From Panulirus ornatus (lineage: Eukaryota; Arthropoda; Malacostraca; Decapoda; Palinuridae), in contig NC_092265.1 of NCBI RefSeq assembly GCF_036320965.1, positions 4,179,001 through 4,243,000 of the forward strand: 64,000 nt of DNA. Direction: 5' to 3'. Positions 50,291 through 63,335 of the stretch are shown here, in pieces. Position 1 is the first letter of the stretch; every line of letters begins with the position of its first letter. Under the pieces are notes generated by a model. It was not told where the DNA came from, made no database searches, and saw only the letters and a list, made by a program, of their open reading frames with translations. Made by a program: the position numbers and the translations under genes.

Positions 50291-51179
50291 GTATAGTGAG
50301 GTCGTGGTATTCAACGCAGTCGTGAGGGCTGGCGTTGTCAACTTGGCATATGCGTAGTCATTCACTGGTTTACAGCAAGGGTGTGTGTGTGTGTGTCCCC
50401 CTCAGTTCTGGTATGTACCACCTATAGACATGGTAGGTTCCACAGACACACAGGCAGTGGTGGTGGCCACCGCCTCCCTATGCACGTCTCCAGCGCTACC
50501 CAACACTATCCTCTCAAGGCCACACCTACAGGTACCAACACAACGGTACAAAAACACTCCTTCGCGATTCACTCACTAATTCCCTACACTCTAAAACCTC
50601 AGTTATACTTACAGTGTTGCACGTCTTGGATCACCGATGCTCCTGGTGTATATCCGCAGACGGAGTCCACTTTGTTATTCAGTCACCTGTGTTCACTGTT
50701 CTGAGGCCGCACCCACTCCACGAAGCTCCGCCTACAGTTCACCACGTCACCTGACGTCTGTATTCCCATGGCGCAAAATATGCGTCAGAACAGTGAAAAA
50801 AAATATACATCTATCCTTTTCCTACATTATCTAATGAAATATTTATTGTCGTAATGTCATTATGACATTTCACTCATTATTACGATATTTATCTTTTTGC
50901 TTCCTCACAACCTTGGGGTACGTTCCTGCCCGGCTGAAAATAGGAAAACCACCGGAAAGCGAGTTTCCTTAGTTCTCTCTCTCTGCCACTAACCTGTCGT
51001 CGGAGGGAGTGGAGGGTGAGGCGGGGAAGAGGGAGAAGGAGGAGGGCCTCTTGCTTCGCTATCTGTTTCCTCCGCTGATTATAAAAGGGACTGATTTTCT
51101 TTTTCTTAAAGTTGTGTTAAGACCGGACCACCTTGCTTGGACCTTGGGCCTGTGTCGTCCGTGTATCTATGTCTACGCA

Positions 51180-51183
<4 letters not shown>

Positions 51184-51261
<78 letters not shown>
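51184..51261. repeat. (CT)n microsatellite
   Basis: CT run of about 78 bp. Confidence 0.97.
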
Positions 51262-51263
<2 letters not shown>

Positions 51264-53309
51264 GTGGGAGGTGGTATGCAGCCACCACCATTAATCACCC
51301 AGCACTTCGGTGGTTATCGAACAAGTTCCACCCCTTTGGCCATGATTGTCGTCTTTTTTCTCCTTTTTCTTCTTCTTCTTCTTCTTCTTCTATCTTTCTG
51401 CCTCACCCACAGCTGAACTGATCGCATTCACTCCACAAAGATGCAGACACTACCTTGACAACATGTAACCCAAATACCCTCATAACTAGATTTTCCTACC
51501 ATGTGCAGTGTGAGGTAACACTGTCTCTTGGTATAGATCTCGTCCTAATCACTGGTAAATAAAGCACTCCTCTTCCTGAAAGGCAGGAGCATCGACTCGC
51601 CAGAATTCTTGCTTGCTGTGCAATGCTGAGCATCAGGGGGCAAACCGTGGCCACAGAGTCACTATACAGTGGCCATACAGTGATAATACAGTGGCCCCGA
51701 CAGTGACCATTCAGTCACTGGGACCAGTAACTCACATATATATATATATTACGACAGTGCCATCCTTTCGTGTCTCTTGGCCCTCTATGTCCACGTATTG
51801 TACCTACTGTACGTTCTATGCTTGTTGCTGCTTACCATCTGTTCTGTGACTCGCATCCACCGTGTCACAGAAACGCTCTGATGTGAGATTTGATTCATTA
51901 ATGCAGCTGGGGCAGTTTTACATGGCGTGGAAGCACCTTTCATAGGGGCTTGGATACTGAGATGGATGATTTATCAGTGTTGTCTTTCATCCCTTATGAG
52001 CGTTTGCCCTGGTAACAACCCCAAGCTAAACTAGGTCATGCCTCCCAGATAAGATAAGATGTTAAGATGTGAACATGAGGAGTTATAGAAGGAATAAGGG
52101 AGAACGTCTTGATATGAAAGGTTTGACAGGAGGCACTAAGTTCGAGGGAATTTCAACCTGAGCTGAATCGTTACTGTGTATGAATAGAATGGTCTTCAGC
52201 CCTAGATATATTTGTGCTTTATTAGTGTTAGACACTATATTCACATAACTGAAAACGCAAGAGTATAAATGCCCTTAGATAAAATATATACGAAAACGCA
52301 AGAGTATTTGGTAGATCGTAAATGCACTTAGAGAAAATATATATAATTGTTACCCCTCTAAACTGCTTATTTTCTGTGGTCCTACACTTTGAGAAAATAG
52401 TTTAGGATGGGAAACAATACTGTATCCTAGATTTGGGGAGTGCCTTTGCAACTTTAACTTGACACACATGTCTGATATGGATATCATATCTTTATCGGTC
52501 CCACATAGATTTGAAACCGTCAAATCCGTTATCTTGAATTCCCTGATATCAAAACATGACTGATTTCACAGTTTACATTACGATTACTTAAACCTCTCAG
52601 CTAGACTTGATTTATTGTACATCTACGCTTCATACACCCAACTTTAGTTTTCCCTTTATATTTACAGTCACCACAATATTCTTCACTTCTCAATTTGTCT
52701 AGTTGCAAGTTGCCAGTTACTAGGGCAAAACTTTCCTCAAATTACTATCTTCATGTTTCGTATCATCAACTTCGTTCCCAGTGCCATGGGCCACTTGCAT
52801 ACAGGTATATACATCTTCTGTGGGTATTATACTCCAGCAACTATGTCTCCTGAGCTTCACTCCTGCAGGATGGCATAGAATTGGAACGGCAGACATGAAG
52901 AACGTTATAAAGAGGTCACTGTTCGGGGTTCATGATGTAATGAATGATGAAAGTAAAATATAAGACAAGTACGAAAGATCTGATTCTATAAAATCATTGC
53001 AGTGTTATGAAGCATAACTCAAAATGATACTTATTCCTCGCTCCGGACGTGTTGCCTTGGTAACCAAGGACAGGAGTGTTACCCCTTCTTCTTCACTCTT
53101 TCTTATTTTGTTAGCTTTTCTGTCTTCTTTCCTGTCATCTATGATCATCGGTCTGGTGTTAAGTTTACGGCACACAGACCATTCATGAACCATCGTATAA
53201 TAGATTGTTTGTTTCCTTTTATTTGACTTTTTTTCTGAGTTAAGAGAAAATTTAGTGAAATTTGTCACAGTTTCAGAGTAGGTTTTTAATCTCGAGGCAT
53301 TTCAGACCA

Positions 53310-53410
53310 TAATGAAGAGATGGATTGACTGCGGACTGGTTCCCGCTCCCAGGATTCGAACCCCTCGATGCCTCGACTCCAGACGACCCCGACGAATGCT
53401 TCACCTTCAG
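53310..53410 (-). mobile_element. SINE-like remnant with pol III B-box
   Basis: On the minus strand GGGGTTCGAATCCTGGGAGC matches the B-box of the two clearer SINE copies. The rest is only loosely similar. Confidence 0.45.
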
Positions 53411-53616
53411 CAGCCATCATCCATACACCATCGAATTTAACATCATAGACTACATCCTCTGGCCAACCTACGCTACACTTTCTTTTCTTTAATGTCAAGT
53501 TTCTCTCATTGTATCTGCTGACCATTCTTTTTTTCTGTATCTCTTACTGTCATATTTAGTCTCACTCTCCACGTCGACCATCTGATTCAGAAACTTTAAG
53601 GGTGTATACTCAGATC

Positions 53617-53619
<3 letters not shown>

Positions 53620-53695
<76 letters not shown>
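53620..53695. repeat. (CT)n microsatellite
   Basis: CT run of about 76 bp. Confidence 0.97.
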
Positions 53696-53699
<4 letters not shown>

Positions 53700-53932
53700 C
53701 TGAGCAAACGCTTTCTCTTCATGGGGAAAAAGAAAAGAATACGCAACTTAAGCTAGATCTATGTTGCCTCTTGAGGAAATCCTTCAAGTATACGTGTGTA
53801 TCAACGACACGAGTGCAACTCTCTGTTATGTATTAGGCATCTTCATCCCCACTGATGTGGTAGCATGCACGGGATCACTGGGATCCATGACTCCATTGTT
53901 AGAGTGAGGAGAGGGGAAACAACTGAGCGTAA

Positions 53933-53937
<5 letters not shown>

Positions 53938-53979
<42 letters not shown>
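53938..53979. repeat. (AC)n microsatellite
   Basis: AC run of about 42 bp. Confidence 0.95.
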
Positions 53980-53984
<5 letters not shown>

Positions 53985-54255
53985 ATATATCCCTCCCCCT
54001 TCCCTTCACCCAGTCTGAGCCCAACTTTATTCTCTACCACACAGCACCACCTGCCCAGGTAAACACGCGTTCCATAGCTGCCTCTCTCCCACACCAACCT
54101 TCCTTCCTTCCTCTCCTCCTCCTCTCTCCGCCCGCAAGCCTCAAGTCCTACATATAACACCTCTCGTCACCTCTCTTCATACTACCATCATTTTCTTGTT
54201 TCTTCTGTGTACTGTAAGAAAGTCTTCACTCTCTTCGTCGTCGTCGTCGTGGGAG

Positions 54256-54286
<31 letters not shown>

Positions 54287-54359
54287 AAAAAAAAAAATGA
54301 AAAAAGAAAAAAAAAGGCAAATGATCTCCCCCACGCCAAGGCCATGCCGTTCAAGCCCT

Positions 54360-54361
<2 letters not shown>

Positions 54362-54433
<72 letters not shown>
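54362..54433. repeat. (CT)n microsatellite
   Basis: CT run of about 72 bp. Confidence 0.97.
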
Positions 54434-54437
<4 letters not shown>

Positions 54438-54941
54438 GGTCGCCCAAGGCAGTTTAGTCCAAGTCGACGGCCGGAACGTACGGCCGCTTCGCTGCTCCTG
54501 CTCTCATTATATTTTCCTTGCGACAGGGAGCCCTGCATCGCACAGGTAAACCAGCAGACATTTTGTTAGTGTGTATGTGTGTGTCTGTGTGTATACCTAG
54601 TTCCTATTTGTAGTTACCATTTGGTCATTTGTGGGTAAGGATGTGGCTGAGTGAGGGTGAGGTGGGGTGGGTGTAGCTTGATGAGGACTGTGTTGGCGGT
54701 ATCCGTCAGTTTCACACACTCCACCACACACACACACACACTTCCCCTGTCACGCCACCCCTTCGACCTTCGAGGAGAGTTTGACTGTGTCGATGGTTCA
54801 TTGCTTCGCTGGTCAGGAGGGCCTGAGTTGTACGTCCGAGTCATTATGGTGTTTACACGAGGGCGACCGAAGCTCCGAAATGGGCTTCTCGAAAGTCTCT
54901 TACCTTCTTGTTAGCTCAATAGTTCAGTGGTGTAGTTATTT

Positions 54942-55041
<100 letters not shown>

Positions 55042-55118
55042 TTTAAGACCTTACGTCTACTGCACCGCTACTGATATCAATCACTTCGCCAGAAAAACGA
55101 ACGCACACCCAAGGCGAG

Positions 55119-55931
55119 ATGAAGCGGTATCAAGCTTACACCTTCCTCACGCTGGGAACCACAGCGATCATCCTGACGGTGGCCTGTGTCGACTTCGCTT
55201 CCTCCGAACTCGTGGAACTCTCCTACACGTACAACGTCGATGCTCCCACTTCTCCGAAGCTGAACCCCTTCAACTTCAGCGTCCTTCAGAAGGGGTTCAA
55301 CGATAAAGGCATCTGGTAAGAAAACCAACGCACTTCTGCTGATGTTCAGTGACACTCAAAGTCTCCAGTGACGGGTCGAAGGAAAGGATCTGTCCTTTTC
55401 AGGGTTCTTGGTAAGACATATAGTCAGGGGGATGTAAAGAGTTATTACATACACATACATTACTCTCTTGTGTGACAATACACCCATAGTAAGAGCCTTT
55501 TTTTAATCATTTCCTTTTTCATACTTTGCAACGATGGATCAGTACTGTGTATTACTTTCCCTTGACCACACCCACCCCCCCCTAGTTCATATGTGTCTCA
55601 TCCATCTTGATCTCTGTCCCCCCAACAGGGTGGAATTGAACGAGTTCTGTTCCTCAGAGCACTCGGGGACTCACGTAGACGCCCCTGTCCACTTCTCTCG
55701 GGGGAGCTGGACGATAGACGAAATTCCCTTAGACAGGCTATGGAATGTACCAGGTGGGTGCCTTGTGATTAGACAGACAAGAAAGTATTTGTGCATTTAT
55801 CTTTTTTTTTTAACTATAATTACCCCCCAGGATCCACCTGTCTGTGAGAAGTGTTACCCAGGCCCTTTCTAAGGGTTCCTGCGGCTCAAAGCTGTGTTTA
55901 CTTCTATACAGACTCCGTAGGAGTGATGAGA

Positions 55932-55980
<49 letters not shown>

Positions 55981-56586
55981 GTTACAAGCTCTTGAGAGAA
56001 AAATCATGTTTATTAAGCTGTGTATCATTGTTAATGACCACAAAAGGGATACTGTCTTCTCAATACTTTTCTTTAAAGAACATCATTTCCCTGCTACTGT
56101 TTGGAGTGCAGCCTCGAAGCTGCAACAGTCCTTTAAAAGGGTTCCTGGGGGTTGTATGATTATAGTGAGAGTAATATCTAACATATATGTACGTACACAC
56201 CGCTAGTGTTTACAGCAAGATTTCTTTCTTCCTTTAAAAAAGTTAGAAGAAATTCTACCCCTTAGTTATCTTGGATTTTCAAGACACTGCCAAAGGTCTT
56301 TTGCCCCGTAACTAGGCAAGAACACTCACAAGTCTTCATACTGCAGGTGTGGTGATCGATGTCACCCAGGCCATAGAGAGATCCAGCGAGAGGAACTACC
56401 ACATCCAGGTGAAGGACCTGGAGAAGTGGGAGGAGGAGCACCACGGGTACATCCCCGACGGCGCCGTCGTGTTGATCCACACAGGCTGGGGCAAGATGGT
56501 CAAGGATCTCCAGGAGTACTCTGGCCTCGACGAGGAGAGGAGCAATAATTTCCCTGGTAGGTATAACTACAGACAGAGAGAGAGAG

Positions 56587-56658
<72 letters not shown>

Positions 56659-56705
56659 TTCATGAAACTTATTACTTTTTCCTAAATCTGGAGCCTTCGA
56701 AATGG

Positions 56706-56757
<52 letters not shown>

Positions 56758-57450
56758 CCTCTAAACACTTCTCAAGATGAGGTCGTGACACCAGGCATCG
56801 TTGCAGGACTGAGCGAGGAAGCAGCCATTTGGCTGGCCACCTATGGACAGAGAAATGGCTATAGTAAGGGCGTGGTGGGCGTGGGCGTGGACACCATCTC
56901 TGTTGATGTAGGCAACTCGACCCTCTACCCCGTCCACAGAGCCCTGTACTCACACAACATCTACGGCATAGAGAACATGGCCAACCTGGATAAGGTTAGT
57001 TTATCTCCTAGAATTAGGCGAGTCTTGGCCGGGGAAAAGTCAATGTGATATCAGTTTATGGATTTATGCGTCGACGTGAAGCCTGGCAACTGAATCCCAC
57101 CATCACTATCACAGTCAGTGCCATCATCACTATCCCAGCTAGCGCCATCATCACTATCCTAGCTAGGGCCATCATCACTATCCCAGCTAGCGCCATCATC
57201 ACTATCCCAGCCAGCGATATCATCACCATCAATGATACCACTGGAATCACCATCATCATCACCAACACAAACCCCCACCATCACCAGCATTCCCCACCGA
57301 AATCACCAGCACTTACGCCAACACAATCACCAGCTTCACCGACACTCTAATCACTTGGAACACAATCATTGGCGCTTCACCATCAAACATTATCATCATT
57401 AATATTATCATGACCATAAGTATTATGATTATTAGGAGTAGTAATAGTAC

Positions 57451-57513
<63 letters not shown>

Positions 57514-58441
57514 GAATGACCATAGTAGTCGTAATAATAGTAGTGGTAGGAGAAAATAATAGTAGTATTAGTACTACTTGTAGCAGTAGAAGTAGAAGTA
57601 ATAGTAGAAGTACTAGTGGCAGTAGTAGTAGTAGCAGTAGTAGTAGTAGTAGTAGTAACAGTAGCAATAGTAGTAGTGATGGTAGTAGCATCAGTTCATT
57701 ATCATACTTAACATTATCATTACTATACGTCAGTACGACCACCAAACAGCACCACTAAACATATTGCCTCACAAAGTGACCAATGGGCAAGAGAGTTAAG
57801 AGATGATGCAGTAGCCTCTGAAGAGGTTATCTGAAGGAGGACAGCAACGAATAATCAGATTCTTATCTTCCAAAGATAACCACTTCACCCACCATTTTCT
57901 TCGAGCATTTTAGCCGGAACATATCGATGACGGAACACCATTCAGTATAGAGCGAACATGTCAATATGGGTATTTTTCAGGAGGGGAGGGTTAGAAAACA
58001 TATACATTCTGATCTAATAAGTAGCAGTGAAGTCTAATAACCTGTTTGCTTTGTCATATGCAGCCAAGCGGTGCGTTGCATAATTGAGGTCATCACAAAT
58101 CATGCATTCCAAGGTCTTCCTCTCCTTTCACTTACCATGAAGACTTACCAAGATTTTTATAATCATATCTGTTACATCTGTACTTGGCTCTTCACATCAC
58201 ACTTATCTCTCCCCTGACCCAGCTACTTGGTAGAAAGTTTGAGCTGACGATACTACCCATGAGGATTGGCGGAGGAAGTGGTGCCCCTGCGCGCATCATC
58301 GCCTCGGTGAGGGAGAAGCAACTAGGCCATGTCTTCGTCCGGTCCGCCTCTACTGCTTTACCAAGAAACTTCTTCTTCCTCCTGGCGACGACAGTGATTC
58401 TACGAGAGTTCCTGAAGGTGTTAACACCGACACTATATTAA
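55119..58441 (+). CDS. Cyclase/kynurenine formamidase-like protein C, intact metal site
   Basis: Five exons: 55119-55315, 55629-55753, 56347-56556, 56807-56994, 58223-58441; 312 aa, all GT/AG and in phase. The first ATG opens a signal peptide (YTFLTLGTTAIILTVACVDF) followed by ELVELSYTYNVDAPTSPKL. The family signature is complete: HSGTHVDAPVHF with His77, His81, Asp83 and His87, then HTGWGKM, LSEEAAIWL, VVGVGVDTISVD, and His221 with Glu233 in HRALYSHNIYGIENMANL. It ends MRIGGGSGAPARIIAS and a hydrophobic tail (NFFFLLATTVIL). Characterised bacterial relatives use such residues to hold a metal centre that hydrolyses N-formylkynurenine or isatin. C is therefore probably an active, secreted or membrane-tethered hydrolase of unknown substrate. 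Extracellular targeting is unlike cytosolic kynurenine formamidase. Confidence 0.93.
55934..55972. repeat. (GT)n microsatellite in intron 2 of gene C
   Basis: GT run of about 39 bp followed by GCGCGCG. Confidence 0.95.
56590..56755. repeat. (CT)n and (GT)n microsatellites in intron 3 of gene C
   Basis: CT run 56590-56654 and GT run about 56706-56755 make up nearly half of the 250 nt intron. Confidence 0.97.
57093..57240. repeat. 24 bp minisatellite in intron 4 of gene C
   Basis: About five copies of GCCATCATCACTATCCCAGC followed by TAGC. The unit is a multiple of three, so it stays open in frame as an Ile/Ala/Thr-rich repeat. Confidence 0.9.
57450..57700. repeat. (TAG)n trinucleotide repeat region in intron 4 of gene C
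   Basis: A pure TAG run at about 57450-57512, then interrupted TAG repeats to about 57700. Confidence 0.95.
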
Positions 58442-60653
58442 GATTCACGCTCTCAACACTTGTCATATCGAACCCTCGAATCAGGAGTCGAGGGACGTAT
58501 CATCTGATCCCTCGAACTCGTGGGCTGGAAGTGGAAAAAAAAAAGAGAAAAATTGGACTCAAAACACCAAGATTCTGAGTGGATCACATGATGTGGTCCA
58601 TCCCCGCGATGACAGAGCAGTATAGCCAGTCACTCTCCGAGACGTCGAACAGAAGGTATCCTTATCATCCCACGGTCTTACAATATTTCCAATGATTTGA
58701 ATGTGTGAGAAGAACACGTGTGGAAAAAAAAAAACATTGCAAATCAGAAAAACAAAATCTAGTACGTCAGTTATGTCTTTGCTGCAGGAGAAGGACACAT
58801 GGGGTCTTTGCTTACTCTGTATTCCCATCTCGTCTGAGGGTTAGGTCAAAGATGAATCTTGTGTGGGTCGAGTTACAACGGGTTTTTTTAATAACTTTAA
58901 GTACAATGTACGAGGAGTGGGAGGGAACGATTTTCCCATCGACATAAGGGAATATATTCATCTTTTGTAAAGTTTTTCCATTCTGATGGAAACTGATGTT
59001 GTAGCACGGAAAACGAAATCATATATGGTTGACATGAAAAGAAGATAACCTGTGTGTAGAATATCCATCTTACATATAAGCAGATCACCTTGTTTACGGT
59101 GATGTGAACACTAAGGATGATGAGAAAAGACCCGGTTCGAGGGACAAATGAAGTGATTGTGGCGTTTTGTTTATGCAGTGATTGTGGCGTTCCTTTATGA
59201 ACTGATTGTGGCGTTCTTTTATTAAGCCTCTTATCAGGCTAACAGTGCTGACAGATGATCACGTCTGTATAATTCTTGGATGCAAATTTACTATCCTAAT
59301 CGTATATGATGTTCATATTGTCATCATGCTGTACTTAATACTTTTAAGGATAATGCTAACAATGACATGACTATTTGTATCTCATGATTTGTTTGATTTA
59401 ACCTTTCTCTTCGTCATCAGTACCTCTCTCTATGTGTGTGTTGTATCCTTCGACATCAGTGCGCCCAAGGTTGCCATGCATCCTGCCCAAGGTTCGAATC
59501 CGACCTGTAGCATAAATCAACTATGTTTCCTTTTGGTTATTTGTCACCCCCATTACGGATCAATCCATAAACTGTACAGTTAGATGTGTCATATTTGGTT
59601 GATCAATCGAACACCTATACTTGTCACCATAACAGCTTCAATGTCATGATATTAGACTCCTTTATCTATATCACCGAGAAAACCATTTATTCAGTGTTCA
59701 GATGTTTATTTAATCACTACAGATACATGGTTATCATATGCAGACAAACAATGAGACAGACAGGCAAGCAGGAAAGTATAAAGATATGATAGGAAAAATA
59801 ACGAGAAATGTAGACTAAATCTAAAAAACAAGTGATAAAGTAAATGTTATTATTATCAATACCGTTACCATTAAATTAAAAAATTATTAATTGCAATGTA
59901 ATGATAGATTTCTTGTATACAGCTAAATCATTATCACGCATCCGAAGGGTAAGGCTATGTAAGCATCACATATCACATTTATCTGTAAGGTTAGCAACTG
60001 GAGAGATAGAGAGAGTGGGATCTCTTTATCATCCAGTTACAACTCACCTCTCACCAAGTATTCTTTTATCATACTCATTTCCCTCCATGATAATGTTTCT
60101 ACCCGAATCAGCATCATTAGTTGGTTAACCCACCTCGTGTTACATGAGTTCTCGCTCTCCGGGCTCAAAAAAAAAACACGACATAAAGCGTAGCTAAGTT
60201 TGAGCAACAAGTGTTTGGTGATACTGGCAGTGTTCTGAAGCTATTCGTTTATAGAGATAACTGATAACATGAGGTTAATCTATTCCTGATTAATTCTATA
60301 GATTGTGTTATGCATACTGAGCACATCAGGTGGAGTCTTGGAGAAGGACCGGTTGCTTTTCTGACGTTACCCGACTGTTAGTGGAGAGTCAGTGATAGCT
60401 TCGTGTTCTGCACTAGTAGATTAGGTCAGACCGAGGACAGTTCAACTCAGAGGTCATGTAAGGGTTTCTAGGTTGGCGAGGGACAGTATCTGGCGTACTT
60501 TCTCAATACGCAAATTAGGTACTGAGATCGAAGAATGAATGGGAGAGCCAAGATTACAACGGGGATCACACAGCTACATCAGGTTCCGATGTTTGGTCTT
60601 CAGTGAATGGAAGTTTCCGCAGCAGCAACACAGCCTCCATCACTGACGTCAGG
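58442..60653. other. Intergenic between convergent genes C and D
   Basis: AT-rich unique sequence with no conserved frame. A B-box-like AGGTTCGAATCCGACC at about 59490 could be another SINE remnant. GTGATTGTGGCGTT is repeated three times near 59154-59215. Confidence 0.55.
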
Positions 60654-60656
60654 TTA

Positions 60657-60758
60657 AGGGTACAGATAAGCCGGACTTGAGGAGCAACTCTCCGTGGTGT
60701 GGAAGAAGAAGAAGAGGAAGAGGAGGAGGAGGAGGAGGAGAAGGATGCTGTTCATCTG
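60657..60758 (-). other. In-frame hydrophobic extension after the stop of gene D
   Basis: Past the TAG the frame continues QMNSILLLLLLLLFLFFFF and then a polar end of about 15 residues up to TAA at 60654-60656. The Leu/Phe run is encoded by CTC and TTC trinucleotide repeats. It could be a former or read-through membrane tail, or chance translation of a microsatellite. Confidence 0.5.
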
Positions 60759-63145
60759 CTACACGGAGGCGATGACTCGGGCAGGAGAACCGCTCCCGCC
60801 TCTAATCCTCAAGGGCAGCACTGTTATTGTGAATCCTTTAGCAGGCAGCTGGGGGTCAGGGAAGATGCTGTTATGAGGGGAGTGAGGAGTGTGGTAGGAT
60901 GATGGTTGTGTGATGGGTGAGGAGTGTGGTTAGGATGATGGTTGTGTGATGGGTGAGGAGTGTGGTTAGGATGATGGGTGAGGAGTGTGGTAGGATGATG
61001 GTTGTGTGATGGGTGAGGAGTGTGGGTAGGATGATGGTTGTGTGATGGGTGAGGATTGTGGGTAGGATGATGGCTGTGTGATGGGTGAGGAGTGTGGGTA
61101 GGATGATGGCTGTGAGATGGGTGAGGATTGTGGGTAGGATGATGGCTGTGAGATGGGTGAGGATTGTGGGTAGGATGATGGTTGTGTGATGGGTGAGGAT
61201 TGTGGGTAGGATGATGGCTGTGAGATGGGTGAGGATTGTGGGTAGGATGATGGCTGTGAGATGGGTGAGGAGTGTGGTAGGATGATGGTTGTGTGATGGG
61301 TGAGGAGTGTGGTAGGATGATGGTTGTGTGATGGGTGAGGAGTGTGGTAAGATGATGGTTGTGAGATGAGGGAGGATTCGTGGTGGATTATGGTTGTGGT
61401 TAGTGATAATTTCTGTGGCGGTGGTGGTGGTGGCTAATCGTGACAGTGGTTGTTTGTGGTTGCTGGTTATGGCGAGGTGTATGGTAGGTAATAATGGTGG
61501 CGATGAAAGGATTACATTATCAATATTGATGGTGCATTGATGGTGCTCATGACAAACACAAGGTAATTGATGATAACCTTCTTGGTACTTAGAGAAGGAG
61601 GGGCCAAGACATATGATTCTATCCTCTATATGAATGACACTCATACAATGATATCTTTCTTGATGTTTCCTAAATATTATTCCTCATTTCTTCTGGGACA
61701 GAATTCAGCCACTGCCTACACATATGCTTGTCATAATATGCTCCTCCATTTCAAATCATATACGTCTGCTTAGCTTATAGCATAGAAAATAGGGTTCTTT
61801 CAGTATATCATTTTTATATTCATCACTTTATCTCGGGTTGAATTTCGTACTACAGCATTGTGGCATGTGTCTATATACAGATTTGTACCATTTCTTAAAC
61901 GCAGTTGGATGTAAACAACTGATTTACAGGAAAATCTGTGGGATGGGGTATTTTTGGAGGGGGTTTCGATCATTTCACATATCGTGTACCATACGTTATA
62001 TTCTCATGATTTTTTGACACGACTTTTCTATCTTTGGGTGATACTTGAAAACCCAAACTCTGGACCCCGAGCCTAAAAACTCCCCACGTCCCTCAGAAAG
62101 ACTCACTTCCCTTAAGAAGAATAGCTCACCTTCTCCAAGTTGGCCATGTTCTCTACGCCGTAGATGTTTCTCTTGAACAAGGTTACATGGGCGGGGTAGA
62201 CGGTAGCGTTGCCTACGTCCAGGGAAAACGTGTCTATGCCCACAGCCACCACGCCCTTCTGATACCCACGCCTGTCTCCGTACGCCGCTAACCAGGAGGC
62301 TGCCTCCGAGCTTAGTCCTACAAAAGAGTTTTAGGTGTTATCATCTCGCCTTAGGGATAGTGTTTTGGAGGAGAATCTTATCATGCCGCTATTATCTGCA
62401 GCGGGAGAGGAAGAAATAAAATGGAGAAAGAGATATAAGACACAGAGATAAAGAAAGTGTAGAATGAGAGAAAGAGAAAGAGAAAGAGAGAGGAGAGGAG
62501 TATGAGTGACTCACTCGGGGAACACACAGCTGACCCATAGGAGGAATGCATGACTGACGCACTCGGGGAAGTCACAAGTGACACACACACACACTCAAGT
62601 AACACATGACTGACGCAGCGAAGAGCACGGGGAGAGGAGGAGAAGGAGGAGCAGGAGGAGGAGGAGCAGGAGGAGGAGGAGGAAGGAGAGGAGAGAGACA
62701 GGAGCGACATGTAAACTATAAACTTCGAATGAACTCACCGGGGAAATTGATATTGTTGTTCTCGTCTAAGCCTGAGTATTCCTTAGTGTTGTTCACCTTC
62801 TCGCCCCAGCCAGTGCGGAAGATCACGATGGCTCCGTCGGGGATAATCCCATGCTTCGCCTCCCACTTCTCCAGATCCTCCACCTGGATGGCGTAGTTCT
62901 TCGAGGCAGACCTCAGGACAGCCTGCGTTACGTCGACCACCACACCTGGCCAGTATAGACAGTTTTCCTCAGGTGAATAAAATTGGGGGAAAAGGAAATG
63001 AACGCAGTGACGTCACGGATTCTGGCGTAAACCTTCAAATCAAGCTGGGGGAGGGAGGGGGGAGTCAGGTATGTAGACACAGGACTATGAACTTGTTATG
63101 CTCAAAATCACATGTAATTATGAGGAAAAATAAAAAAGTTGCATA

Positions 63146-63204
<59 letters not shown>

Positions 63205-63335
63205 ACCAACCTGAAATATTCCAAAACCTGTCCAGAGGTATTTCGTCCACATACCACGACCCCTGAGCAAAGTGGACAGGGGCGTCTACGTGCGTTCCGG
63301 AATGCTCCGAGGTGCAGAACTCATTCATTTCCAAC
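60759..63335 (-). CDS. Cyclase/kynurenine formamidase-like protein D, partial (first exon not found)
   Basis: Minus-strand exons 63335-63211, 62945-62739, 62317-62130 and 60848-60759 correspond to exons 2-5 of genes B and C, with sizes 125, 207, 188 and 90 nt and identical phases. The exon with the signal peptide was not found up to 64000 and probably lies beyond the window. Signature complete: HSGTHVDAPVHF, RTGWGEK, VVAVGIDTFSLD, and His/Glu spaced by 12 in HVTLFKRNIYGVENMANL. The last exon reads LPAKGFTITVLPLRIRGGSG then SPARVIASV and a TAG stop. The Gly of IGGGSG is Arg here. Unlike A, B and C there is no hydrophobic tail before the stop, so D would be a soluble product. Expected to be an active hydrolase by the same argument as C. 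Confidence 0.88.
60876..61375. repeat. 35-36 bp minisatellite in intron 4 of gene D
   Basis: About 14 tandem copies of a unit near GTGAGGAGTGTGGTAGGATG followed by ATGGTTGTGTGATGG. The 257-codon minus-strand frame here (Ile/Leu/Thr/His-rich) is a translation of the repeat and lies within intron 4 of D. Confidence 0.95.
63147..63203. repeat. (GT)n microsatellite in intron 2 of gene D
   Basis: About 57 bp of GT that begins seven bases from the exon 2 donor of gene D. Confidence 0.97.

Noticed and set aside
55119..58441. Adenylate or nucleotide cyclase
   Set aside because: The family name 'cyclase' is historical. HxGTHxDxPxH is the metal-dependent hydrolase signature, and no nucleotide-cyclase motif is present.
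60745..60876. Plus-strand frame containing TRAGEPLPPLILKGS as a gene
   Set aside because: It is the reverse-complement shadow of the last exon of gene D; the analogous shadow occurs over gene A at 24390-24480.
60871..61644. 257-codon minus-strand frame as a repeat-rich protein gene
   Set aside because: It is the translation of the 35-36 bp minisatellite, lies inside intron 4 of gene D and has no domain outside the repeats.
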